Positions 38,130-50,001 of a stretch of 64,000 nucleotides of DNA are shown one piece after another. The notes beneath the pieces are model-generated. The model did no database searches. It was given only the letters and a program-made list of their open reading frames with translations, and had not been told where the DNA came from. Position numbers and translations under genes: made by a program. How positions within the stretch are numbered: position 1 is the first letter of the stretch; each line of letters starts with the position of its first letter. Source of the stretch: Azolla pinnata (Eukaryota > Streptophyta > Polypodiopsida > Salviniales > Salviniaceae); the NCBI GenBank assembly GCA_037176905.1, contig JBBBWG010026535.1, forward strand, positions 61,722 through 125,721, given 5' to 3'.

Positions 38130-39060
38130 AAATCTCGTATACGGTTCTGTATACGGTCGTACCCCATGACGGACCGTATGAGCGGCACCGCATACGATCC
38201 TCCCCCCTCGTATTCATACGGCCTTGCATACGGTCTTCCGATCCGGATGACCCTATGAACAGCATCGTATACGGTCGCACCGCATTCGTACGGTTCTAGT
38301 ACGGTTCTACATACGGCCACAATCGTTGAACGACCGTATGAGCAGCACCGTATACGATTCCTCCCGTCGCCACGGCCTGTGCGTGCTGTGTACATACGGT
38401 TCCGTACGCGGTCATAAGCTGTCAGTGACCGTATGAGCAGCATTGTACGTGCGTCCTCCCTCATATGGCTCCTGCGTACTACCGTCTTCATACGGTGATG
38501 CATACGGTCATCGCGTGGTGAAGTTCCGTATGAACAGCACCGTATACACGATTTCACGACTCACGTCGACCGTATTCATACGGTTCTGGATACGGACCAT
38601 AAGCTATGATGTATGTGGTTCCTCCCCGTGCGTACCATATTAATACGGTTCTTTATACGGTCATAACCTAATAATGACCGTATGAACAACACAGTATACG
38701 ATTCCTCCCTCACGTACCCTGTTCATACGGAGCTGGATACGGTCATATGATATGACGTATGCGATTCCTCCCCGTGCGTACCATATTAATACGGTGATTT
38801 ATACGGTCAGAACCTAATCATGACCGTATGATCAGCACCGTATGAGGGAGGCTCATGCGTACCGTATGCTATATACGGTCATAGCATAAAGACGGACCGC
38901 ATCGTATGTATACGGTTCCTCCCTCATACAGCCCGTGCACCTTGTATTCATACGGTTCGATATACGGTCATAGCATATGAATGTCTGTATGAACAGCATC
39001 GTATATACGATTCCTCCCTCATAAGACAGTATTCATATACACCGACTGTTTCTCGTACAG
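38130..39060. repeat. CGTAT/ATACG minisatellite upstream of PRPP synthetase gene
   Basis: Many imperfect copies of 'gaccgtatgaacagcaccgt' with 'atacgattcctccc' and 'tcatacggttctgtatacgg', about every 80-160 bp (for example near 38170, 38330, 38430, 38525, 38680, 38820 and 38985). CCGTAT and ATACGG alternate, so the unit contains short inverted repeats. It starts about 50 bp upstream of the PRPP-synthetase ATG. Confidence 0.88.
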
Positions 39061-41324
39061 CTCCGTATTGTCCACTGCAAGCTCCCGTATCAGCTCCTTA
39101 ACAATCTCTCATATTTCTGGCATCAACGGCACTCGATTAGGATGTACGTACAAAGCAGAGGAAATAGACACAAGACGTTGACTCGGCATCAGCCGGTGGA
39201 TGGCCAGCTCATCGCAGGCGGATAACAAAAAAGAAAAGAGATATTGAGTCGAGGATGAAGAGATCGACGCACTGGCTTCCCATTCTGAGTCGCCTAATGT
39301 TGTTAAAAGAACACGTGCCTTATAAATAAAACACATTTTAAGAATACTCCGATGTATCCTACACGTATTTTACGCTTTGCAGTTGTCAACCGAATCCTTG
39401 AATACAAAAAATAATCTTTGCTAGGGTTTCGCTAACTATTTTGGCTTGCAAGCGAAAACATTAGTCGTTTTTTAAACTTAAATTTGAAATCTGATTTTCT
39501 ACAATCGAGAATTTGATGTAGAATTTACTGATGCCAATGAAATGCAATATGGGAAATTTTAGTGATTGCAGGTTTAATTAATTATAAATTTGTATATTTG
39601 TTTCACGTGTTTAACCAGTACTTAAATGTATTTAAAAACTATATGAAAACATACATAATCTAAATATTTTTTATTAAATACTTCCAAACTACGTAGCTTG
39701 CATACTATACCCGTATGCAATAACAGTGGAACCGTTCCCCTCAATTATAAAACTGAATTGAATTGTTCCCCTCAATTATAAAACCAAATTGAATTGTTCC
39801 CTATAATTATAAAACCGAATTGAGTTGTTCCCAATAATTATAAAACCGAATTGAACCGTTTACAAAGAGTTTAGAACCAAACCGAACTGAACCATAGTTC
39901 AAATGGTTCCAACAATTCATCGACGAATTTACCAATGTATACAGTTCGACTACATGACATTTACGTTATAAAACATAGTCCAAACTTGATTCAAGATCAT
40001 TCGGCTCAGTTCAAACTATCAAGCGAAAACCAAACCAAACCCAAACCATAAACCTCCAAACCTGAACTGACCAAACTTAACCAAACTGAAATGAAACCAA
40101 ACCAAGCCCGATTTCTTTAAACCAACTTGCCTTTGGAATCACAACTTGGTCAGTTCAGTTCAGCTCAAACCAATAGGATCTGCTTCCTTGGGGAATTCCC
40201 TCATCTGAGGGAACCGAAAAGATTCCAATCACCATCCTTTTACAACGAAAACTAATACATCTCCGATTTCACGCAAAGTCCAAAGTAGGTTGGCTCTGCC
40301 ATTCAACACACAACATCATCAACCTCCATTCATCTGAGTGCAACCTCCACGTTGGCAATAAAACAAACTACAACCCACTATGCTGTTATCAACAGAGATT
40401 ACTCTCTACAAGTAAATCCGCTACCCATATGCTCAGTTAGTTCACATATCATAGTCCTCAAACTTGAAGACTAATAATCATCGGACATGCATCGAACCTC
40501 CAATGTTCAGAATATGAATTTTGCAACCACTGTCATTCAGGCTTTGCTGATGCAATCCACCAATAACATGCATGCACTATGAGTGGACATATCTCCATAT
40601 GAGTGGGTTGGCATCACTTGGGATCACTTGGGTGCCCTCTACTTCATTGATGATACTGTTGGAACAAAATCTGGGCCTATGCACCAATGGTTCCATAGAT
40701 AAATCATTGCAATCATCCACACAATGACCGCAATATATCTGTGATCATATAATGGAGGAGTTAAAACCACGGAAATTTTTTACTTCCTCTGCAAAAGAAA
40801 AATCCGACGTCAGCTGATTTTAAATGTGATATCTAATCACAAAATGAACCTCTTCCAAAATGATTACCAGATTCAAATGGCACAAAATCCACCAGATGAT
40901 CTCTTTGGGTTAGGGACGAGTAGCTTCATGTGCTCAATGAGCTGCACATCCAAAGTATTAATCTGCTTTAAAATGCTCACCACAAATACAATCACATGAC
41001 AGGAACCAATGCATCAAACATGGGTAACTGCAGCACTAGAAACCGACAAGAATCTAATGCATGTCAACTAATTGTATGTAGGACATTTAACATAGGGTCA
41101 ATAATTGGCAGTTTGGAACACGTTCTTCTTAGCATGACATTCTTGCGATGCAATCAGAGATATGGCATTTCTAGCTCAAAAGACGAGTTTTTGATATAGC
41201 CAACCCTTGATTGCTCGTCACTCAACTAACTGCATGCTACTCATTCACATTTTTATACAAATATTACCAAATCTACGTTTAGATATTACTCAATGAATGA
41301 TCACACGCTTGCAGCATTTTACAA
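39061..41324. other. Intergenic region with accaaac-rich tract
   Basis: Apart from the 31-bp repeat it contains a low-complexity stretch (about 39880-40170) rich in AACCAAAC/GAACTGA-like words. No gene recognised. The right end should hold the 3' UTR of the aprataxin-like gene. Confidence 0.4.
39735..39858. repeat. 31-bp tandem repeat, 4 copies
   Basis: TTCCCxxxAATTATAAAAC-type unit beginning at 39735, 39766, 39797 and 39828, a constant 31-bp period with few substitutions. Confidence 0.9.
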
Positions 41325-44300
41325 CTACTTACAGATGAATTTATTGTCCGTAGCCATGATGAGATATCCCTTCTCTACCAAGCCTTGAGGAAAGGGACTT
41401 TGGCATTTAGTTATATGTTGCTTTAGCTTGGGAATATTTGGCTGTACACATCGACATCTATGGCACCGAAGCTCCAGCTTAAGCAAATCATCCTCATTCC
41501 CACAGGGTTTTACGGTTCCTGTATCCTTCAGTTCTTCAATAACTCCCTTCGAATCACGAAAGAATGCTGTTGTGAAAGAGTTCCAGTGCTTTTTATTCTT
41601 CAGTGATGGTGAATTAAAATCTTGGCTGATGATATGCATGTGCAATTGTCTCATTGATGGCTCCTGCAGAAGTTAATCAATCTTTCTTAAAAAAAATTTC
41701 GTCCCTCTTTAGAAGGTAAGTATAAACAATACAGAACACAGTTTTAATGTCGTACAACAAAGAGAGCAATAATGAATTAGTTTCTCTATCCTCTTGTCTG
41801 TTAAAATTATCAAGAGACAATGCAAACTGCAATTCTTAAATAATACAATTTACAAAAAGAACTTAGCAATGAAAGATTCACCATAGAAGTGTTTGCAGAA
41901 CTTTTTGCTTTCTTGTTACACATTTCCATTGAAACATTTGTCTATATGCTTTTTTTGGTAGCACGAATATCCCAGTGTTTTTATGCAGCATGAATATCCC
42001 AGTGCAACATGCATTCGAGAATAGGCATAGCTTCAAGGATGACCCAAAGAATGTTGTGGTGCCAGCCACCGTGACCAAATTATCAACATATTCGAGCAAT
42101 TGTTTACAAAGAGAAATAAAGAATTGTCAACTATGTCAACTATATCACCTCACTGTAGTCATTTCAACTAAATGGAAATGTAAAAATAACATCCAAACTT
42201 CTCTCATATAACCAACTGTCTCACCTATATCTGTTAGAATGGCACTGTACCAAGAGGGTACATAGACATAATGTCCAACATTCATTAATAAAGTAGCCAC
42301 ATCAAATATTTGAAATAAGATCATAACAAATAATTTACTTATAGATCCATGGATCTGAAAACCATACCGAGTGATAACCCATACGGAAAACCAAAGTTGG
42401 GTCTTGTCCCAGTTGAGTTTCAGCCCATGCTTGGCCCATTTTATGCATGTGCTGTAGAAGTGGAAGATGTGAACTCTTTAAATCATTTATGCTGTCAAGT
42501 CCATCTTCTCTTGATATTATGAGGAAGTGCTTTTGCCCCTGAACATGGTCAAGACAAAATATGCATATAATATATCGCATTCATATATGTCAACTAATAT
42601 CTCTGAATTAAAAAAAAGACTACATCAAGAAAAGAAATTTTTATTATATTCCAAAAGAAAAACATTCATATTCCAGGCGTATAAATATTCACCAATCAAG
42701 AGGGATATTAGCAAACAGTAGGTTAAATGAAGAACCTCAAATCAACGTAGAAAAACTCCACAATACTATCTACGCATTTTGAAAAGAGCTTTAGATTCAT
42801 GGAATTCAAAACTAGACATTCATCTAGTCCTAAACCCTCTGTCATTAGCTTAACCATACAGCATCTGATTAACACTGGTACATGCACACGAGGAACATAT
42901 GCAAAAACTTCAAGAGTCAGACGAAAACTGAAGTTATCAGCCACCAAAGTTATATAAGTAATAATTTTACAAGTGTATCAAGACTACTGTCTTATGAAAT
43001 CTGAATAATAAGTTCATTGGAAAGTAACCTGCACACATCTCAGCTAGAAAGGAAAATTCCCCTGTTCCACTTGTATCAAATTATACATTGGTTAATTAGG
43101 AACCCTGATAGGGACAAATGGAGCTTCAAAAAGTTTGTTCTTTTAAATATATTTAGGGAGCAGTAGGATGTTTATGAAAACAATGTCCGACATAATATGT
43201 GAGATTAAAGTCAGAACATTTATGAAGAAAGAGTTTCACTCTTTAATACCACTGTATACAAAGTAGATGTAGCAATAGAATCACAATCTACTGTTTGCAA
43301 AGATCCATAAAGATCTTTATGGATAATTCTGATTGCTCCTCACTGGAACATTAGGATTTGCTTTGGTGTCCACTAACATCTTCTCAGGCAAATAAAACTC
43401 GTCCTTTTGAGCATATCGTCCTCAGACTATTAAGCAGTATATAAAAAGTCAGTGTTTAGCACCCACAGAGTATGAAAGGATTATGTGTAGATTGGTGATT
43501 GATAATTTAAGAGACGGAGAAACACTTTTCTGTTCGTGAATGGGCTGTAGAACTCTGTCTAGCAGTTAAATGTGGTGTTCCTTTCTAAGTCCTCTGGATT
43601 TGAAATATGTCTTGGACTTCATAAAAAGATCACAGGATGTGCATTTATGTATTCATGGCCATTAAGCTTGAGAGGAATACAGGCACAATGTGAAACAGTG
43701 TGAGATCCGTGCTGATAAGCAAAACTGACCAAGAAGATCGCCATGAAAAAGAATCTGTATGGTGTATATGCATGGAGAAATATGATAGTTCTTTTTTAAT
43801 AAAGCCTAAGATAATGACTCTTGGAAAATGGTCATTGGACGTAAAAGTAAAATATGGACATTTTTCACACCCAATCATTTATAATAATCTATTTAATATG
43901 CACTATGTGCAGCATGTCAATGGAAACCTCAAGACAAGCAAAAACCAGTGTCAGATGAGTAATTAAAGTGAATGGTTATAGAAGGGTTTCTCTGGTTTTT
44001 TATGTGCAGGAGGAACTTATGCATTGATAGATTTACGAGACAAATGATTCATCAAGGCAAAAATAAAAGCTGGATATTTTGCCTGTCCGATCATCTATGA
44101 GAATCTGTCCTACAACCATACACTAAAAATTTGCAATAGATACGTGTCTAAGCTATAATGAAAAACACAAGGTACAATGTTGCTAATGAAAAAGATAAGA
44201 TAAACAAAGACCAGGTTGACAAGAGAGTTAGAAAAGTGAATGGTCATAGAAATATTCTTCTGGGTGTGTGGGAAGAAGTTCCATATTTTGCATAGGTTCA

Positions 44301-47300
44301 TGGGCCAAATTGGATTTCCTGTAAAGCATATTAGTCTTGAATTCTCTCTAGCCGCTAAAAAATTAAGCCTGATGGTAAAATGAAAGTAGAAATATGCATC
44401 CATTTTACCCAAAGGCAAATTGCATATAGCTCAATTGGTGCAAAGAATAAATATATTTTAAAGAAAACTGAATGATAACAAGTGTAACATCAAATACCTT
44501 TGGAAATTTGTCAGGAATTAAAAGTGCCTCTTCCGTAACTTGTAGCATACTATGCTTATACTGCTCTGGATTCCGTGCCATCTTCTTCAATTCTTCCGCC
44601 CAAGGTTGCGGGTTCTTTGAGCCGGGCTTTTTATCATTTCCAAGCCTATGAGAATGTTGCTCAAAGATGCCTGTATTCTGGCCCAGTTCAAGCTTGGTGT
44701 TTTTGCAATTGTCTTTGTCATGCTCAGATATGTTGGGCCTAGACACTACATGATCAAAACTAGATGACGGTTTACATGTAGTATCTGTCGATCCAATTGG
44801 ATTGGCAGCATTAGAACATGTATCATGTTTACTACGCTTCATTTTCTGGTCATTGGCAAACGGGCTATTTCTCCGTTTTGCTGATTGCATTAAGATAGAA
44901 AATGCATTAATAGGATGAGGATTATCCGCTTTACCAGGATTAGGTTTATTTTCATTTCCTGTGCCTTTATCACTCGGTGTAAGGCACTGATCATTGGAAT
45001 TCTGCTGCAGGGCCGATGCAAAGGCATGGAACAAACAAGAATAGGTATTTCTCAACAGTTTACAACCTTCATCATAATCTCCATGTAGATAGTTTGGCCT
45101 CTGGGGGTTCATATTTGGACCAAGAACATGGATAACATGGGTCACACCTTCACGCGTATGCAATGGAGATGTGAATGGAAGCGGCACAACAAGAGCAGAT
45201 CCTGGATTCAGTGTCTTGGCAAGTTTCTTGGTTTCAATCTCGAGCTCACTACCTGCTGCTTCAAAAATTGCTGCATTTACACCCCCACCCCCAGGTTTCA
45301 GACGCCTGCCAGACACAGTGTTTCAAGACTAGAAACCCTTTATTGAAAACAAAAAGAGAAGCAGTAAGATATATCAATGTCTCTAGAATCTCGAAAATTC
45401 TCCTATGTGAGCTAACATATATTAGAATTACTTATATTGGCTCGTGAATATGAATAATAAAGAAAAACAAAGTTGATTGACCAATTTGTAGCATTAGCGA
45501 TGAAGTTGCACTTCAGTCGACAACTCGAATAAAGCCTTGTAATGTCTCCTGCCACTGTCAAAAACTCTTCTTTCCCAAGGCCCTGAATAAGTGCCTTTTG
45601 GCGGACACGAGTTAGCATATCAGAATCTTCCTTCAAATCGACCAGGACAAGCCTTAACCCACGTTTCTTTGCCTTGAGCAGGAAATCGCATGCTGTCTCA
45701 ACAATAATTTCTGAAGCCTTCTCATGGTCAAACTGGAAGTCTGCAGTGGAGATTGAAGGAAATGCAAGCGTTCTAGAACCATCATTCAAATTGATAGCAT
45801 CTTGTTCAGATGCCTTTGCATGTTGTTCCACTTTAAGAGGCACATCCATCAAGGAGATATAAAATTTTCCTTGCTCCCCTGTTCCAGAGAACTGCCGATA
45901 AAAACTGAAGGCTTTGTCTATTTTATCATCAGAATTACATGAAAAGATAGAAGAGAAACCCTCAGCTTCAGACGGCTTCTCGAAAGATTTCGCCATTCGA
46001 TGTATTGCAGAAGGTGCAACCTTCCCTTGCAAACCCCCCTCATGACTTGTGCGTTGAAGAGCACGCTGTATGCATACTTTGGCAGGTACATCCAGAATCA
46101 ATGCATGCACATTCACATGCAGGGTTCTTGCAAGCTCGAGGAAGTCATGGCGCTGACTCGCATTGAGATTGCACCGGTCTATGACAACATTGAATCCCTC
46201 GGCTAAGGCACTTTTCGCAGACTTCAAGCATTGCTCTTTTGATCCTTGTTTTCCATTGGAAATAGTGTCCTAAGAAACAGAGAAAGCACAATTACTTCAG
46301 TATACTTTCTCTCAGAAGTGTATTGTATTTGAAGTAGCACTATCTATGGTGACAAAAAGGGACGGCGTATGTCCATTGGACGGCCAACATCACATGTGTC
46401 TACCGGAGAACTGAGAATCTCTAAGCACATGATTTCCTTCTCTCTTTCCCAAAGGCGGCAGAACAATGTAGCATGTAGTCTCTGGTTTCGTTGGACAACC
46501 CATTTATGGCATCTTAAAAGAGGTGACAGCATACTTCTGTCCCTCTCATTAACCACAAGCTGAAGTTACACACATTTATAATCATGATTTGTCTCATCAA
46601 TCAGCTGATTTCCAGTAAGTCAAAACNNNNNNNNNNNNNNNNNNNNNNNNNNNNNNNNNNNNNNNNNNNNNNNNNNNNNNNNNNNNNNNNNNNNNNNNNN
46701 NNNNNNNNNNNNNNNNNNNNNNNNNNTCGATCATGGCTTCATTAGTCAGTTTGGCCTTCCATTTACATTCCGTTTTATTGCTAGCTCTCGCTCACTCTAT
46801 CACATGCACACGGCCAGCATAGCCATTTGTAGAATCCGTCTACTTACATATATAATAAACTTGGATTAATCTGAGAATGCAACCAAGCATGAATGTGATG
46901 ATTATGTACACCGTACATAGAGAATACCCTCCTCGTTCGAAGATGCATATTGGTTATGTCATGCAAGAAGAAACGTGATATCTTCATCTACTCCAGTGAA
47001 ACGAACTAACCTGACAAACCCGCTTCCATTTGGAAGCATGAATTCCGAGCAATCTGCTACAGAACGTACTCTTACCACTACCAGGAAGCCCGACCAGCAT
47101 TAAAAGAATATTCTTGGTCTCGATTTCCTGGTTCGAGTTGTGCTGGAGTGATGTTTTCTTGCCAGAATCTGATTGATCGAGGGGAGTAGCGAGCGGCCTT
47201 CCCCTCTTTATTTGATCTTCTGAGAGAAACAACCAAAGGAAAGCACGCTTTAGGATGATCAAACCAAGCAGATTGTGGACAGGAAATAGACCAAACGAGA

Positions 47301-47319
47301 AGCATACACATCTAGCACA

Positions 47320-47380
<61 letters not shown>

Positions 47381-47595
47381 CCACACATCCACACACACAC
47401 ATCCACACACATGCTATGGACATATACTTCTTCAGTAGAAGAAACAAAATTGGGGGGGGGGAGGGAGAGAGCAGGGAGAGAAGAACCTGAAGATGTGGAG
47501 ATGGGATGAGAGAATTGCAGGCGATGGTCGGGATTCTTCCTCTCGCACAGAGCTCCATATCTGCACTCAGGTTTCATAGTCAGCAAAACCTCCAC
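41325..47595 (-). CDS. APTX: Aprataxin-like multidomain protein: PBZ zinc finger, P-loop kinase, macro domain, HIT, C-terminal zinc finger (807 aa)
   Basis: Probable nuclear DNA-end repair enzyme. Aprataxin HIT domains remove AMP from abortive 5'-adenylated DNA. Exons in transcript order: 47595-47487, 47219-47011, 46269-45482, 45305-44498, 42538-42368 and 41663-41325 (2424 nt, phases consistent). Residues 8-31 form a PBZ-type poly(ADP-ribose)-binding finger (K8, C11, C17, H24, H30 in CRYGALCERKNPDH). Walker A GLPGSGKST at about 80-88 starts a PNK-like kinase, with IDRCNLNASQR and RTSHEGGLQGKVAPSAI. The macro domain contains LAFPSISTADFQF, IANATNW and RLKPGGGGVNAAIF. The HIT part has FRMGYHS and RQLHMHIISQDF, then a CxxC...H...C finger (CHRCRCVQPNIPKLKQHITKC-type). 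The kinase-macro-HIT-finger order matches Arabidopsis At5g01310, misnamed bHLH140, which to my knowledge lacks the N-terminal PBZ. A gap lies in intron 2. Confidence 0.9.
46627..46726. other. Assembly gap (100 N) in aprataxin-like intron 2
   Basis: Exactly 100 N between exons 47219-47011 and 46269-45482. Coding phase joins across it (VCQ followed by DTISNGKQG, as expected from the family). Confidence 0.98.
47320..47412. repeat. (AC)n microsatellite in aprataxin-like intron 1
   Basis: About 30 uninterrupted AC units (47320-47379) followed by CCACACAT variants, inside the short intron between exons 1 and 2. It keeps a long artificial frame open on the minus strand. Confidence 0.95.
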
Positions 47596-47605
47596 ATCAT
47601 TTCAT

Positions 47606-48190
47606 ATGCACGTATATATGTATGTATGTATGTATGCATGTGTGCATGCATGCATGTATTTCTGTATGTATGTATGCATGCGTGTGTTCATGTGTTTCTT
47701 CGGTATGTATGTATGCATGCTTGTATGTGTGCATGTGTGTGCGTGTGCATGTATGTATGTATGCATGTGTGCATGCATGGATGCATGCATTTCTGTATGT
47801 ATGTATGCACGTGTGCATGCATGCATGTGTGTGTATGTATGTATGCATGCATGTGTGTGTGTGCGTATGCATGTATGTGTTCGTATATGTATGTATGCAC
47901 GCGCGCGTACATATGTGTATGTATGTGTATGCATGTGTTTCTAAATGTATGTATGTATGCGTCGGTACGTATGCATGCATGTATGTGCGTGTGCATGCAC
48001 GCACGCATGCATGTATGTGTATGTATGTATGTGTGCGTGTTTATTTGTATGTACGTGCCTGCATATATACATACACTCGCACAAACACACATGCACACAC
48101 ACATGCGTGCATGCATGCATGCATCCATACACACGTACATGCATGCATGCATACGTACAACATATGTATGTATGTATGCATGTAATCATG
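47606..48190. repeat. Complex ATGT/TGCATG array upstream of aprataxin-like gene
   Basis: Nearly 600 bp of alternating purine-pyrimidine sequence (ATGTATGT, GCATGCAT, GTGTGT). From about 48060 the strand sense switches to ACATACAC/CACACA, then returns to GTATGTATG near 48164. It begins about 10 bp upstream of the aprataxin-like start codon. Frames of 110-240 codons on both strands are repeat translation. Confidence 0.92.
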
Positions 48191-48239
48191 CTTGTATACA
48201 GATTAGTCTCAGATCTCCAAGTAGTGTTTAGAACGCGTT

Positions 48240-49250
48240 CAAAAATAGTCGAATTTGTGAACATGGAAGGAAAACTTACGGTAAAATACTGAACCAATCC
48301 AAGGAAATCGGCTCGCAGAACTAGACGGTGCAGAATTTCGTCTCGCCCTGTTTCTAGGCAAATTTTCCCCTTCTCTCAATGGGCTCAACTCTGATGAGAG
48401 AATTGCAGAGCTGTCACCGGTACAAAAGCATGCATGCATTCGTGAAATCGTTATGGAGCACACTCCATTGATAACTGTAAGCAACATTTCAAGAGTTTTA
48501 TTCGAGTGATGACACTCTCATCATTCATGTTGATATCGAAGTCGATGTTTGTATAAAGTCTGCATTATTATTCCAATTGCCTCAAATCATGCTTTGCACC
48601 CTTCCCGCATCCGTCCTTCCACTGTTTGTATTTTGCATCAGTATATCATTGAGGAAGCATTTGATGGAACATAGTGGCCGAGGAAGCAACTGGTTCGGTA
48701 TTTTTTCCAAGAGTTTTCCTTCGCTGGTCACAAATTTTGCACCATTCTTGGATTGGTTCAGTATTTTTCCATGAGTCTTGCTTTGATGCTCACAATTTCT
48801 GCACCAATTTTGGACTGCTTCAGTATTTCTTCCATGAGTTTTGCTTCAGTGTTCCCAGATTCTGCAGCATTTTGGACTGGTTCAGTAATTCTTTCCATGA
48901 GTTTTCCTTCACTGGTCACAAATTTTGCACCATTTTGGATTGGTTCGGTATTTTTCCATGAGTCCTGATTTGATGCTCACAAATTCTGCACCATTGTGGA
49001 CTGCTTCAGTACTTTTTCCATGAGTTTTGCTTCAGCGTTCCGCCATGAAGTTTCCTTCAATATTCACTGATTCTACACCATTTTGGACTGAAGTCGCTAA
49101 TTTTCCCTTCAATCTTTACAAACTCTGTATCATTTCAGTAGCTTGCCATGAGTTTTCCTTCAATGTTCACAAATTCTGCAACATTTTGGACAGCTTCAGT
49201 TGTTTTCTACTGAGTCCCCATAAATGTTCACAAGTTCTGGAACGATTTTG
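48240..49250. repeat. 62-63 bp tandem repeat plus one inverted copy
   Basis: A unit with 'cacaaattctgcaccatttt', 'ggactggttcagtatttt' and 'ccatgagttttccttc' repeats at about 62-63 bp spacing (landmark 'accatt' near 48741, 48803, 48866, 48929 and 48990), with more diverged copies to about 49250. A copy in opposite orientation is at about 48243-48303. No function assigned. Confidence 0.8.
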
Positions 49251-49600
49251 GACCGGTTTAGCATTTCCATGATTTTCCCTTGACTATTACAAGGCTGTAT
49301 AACATATACGCATACTTAACTCCACAATCATACGCAAACTGAAGGAAAGGCTTATTTCAAGTTTACCAGAATACAAAAATCTACAGATAACTGAATGCTG
49401 CTATTTTCAGGTAGAATGAATACATCCAAATGCATCGCTCCGTTGCCAGTGCACACGTGAATCAATACCGATGATGATGATTGATCAGGAAAACCACATA
49501 CGATATATACATTTCTTGGTACTTCTCCTTTACATTCTGATATTTACACACAGATTCAGAACCGCACATACTGCTGCTATGGACTCATGGATATGACGTT

Positions 49601-49939
49601 TTACATCTTCTCTTTTGCCATGATGAGATAGCCCTTATCTATCAAGTCCCGAGGGAAAGGGGCTTGGCATGCCTTTATGTGTTGCTTGACACTGGGGATA
49701 TTGGGTAGCACTCTTTGGCATCGATGGCACTGGAGCCCAAGCTTGAGCAAACTGTGCTCATCACCACACGGTTTTACGCGCCCTGTGCTTCTCAACTCTT
49801 CCATAACCCCCTTTGAGTCCCGGAAAAAAGCAGTCGTGAAAGAGTTCCAATGCTTCTTGTTCTTCAAGCACGGCGAATCAAAATCCTGGCTCACTATATG
49901 CATGTGGAGTTGCCGCATTGATGGTTCCTGCCAAAGTCA

Positions 49940-50001
<62 letters not shown>

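Noticed and set aside
41325-47595. bHLH transcription factor annotation
   Set aside because: Orthologues are often labelled bHLH140, but the visible domains are kinase, macro, HIT and zinc fingers. No basic helix-loop-helix is seen.
47506-48297. Overlapping open frames of 110-241 codons rich in Cys/Met/Tyr/His on both strands
   Set aside because: They are translations of the ATGT/TGCATG microsatellite. All frames stay open because the repeat lacks stop codons.
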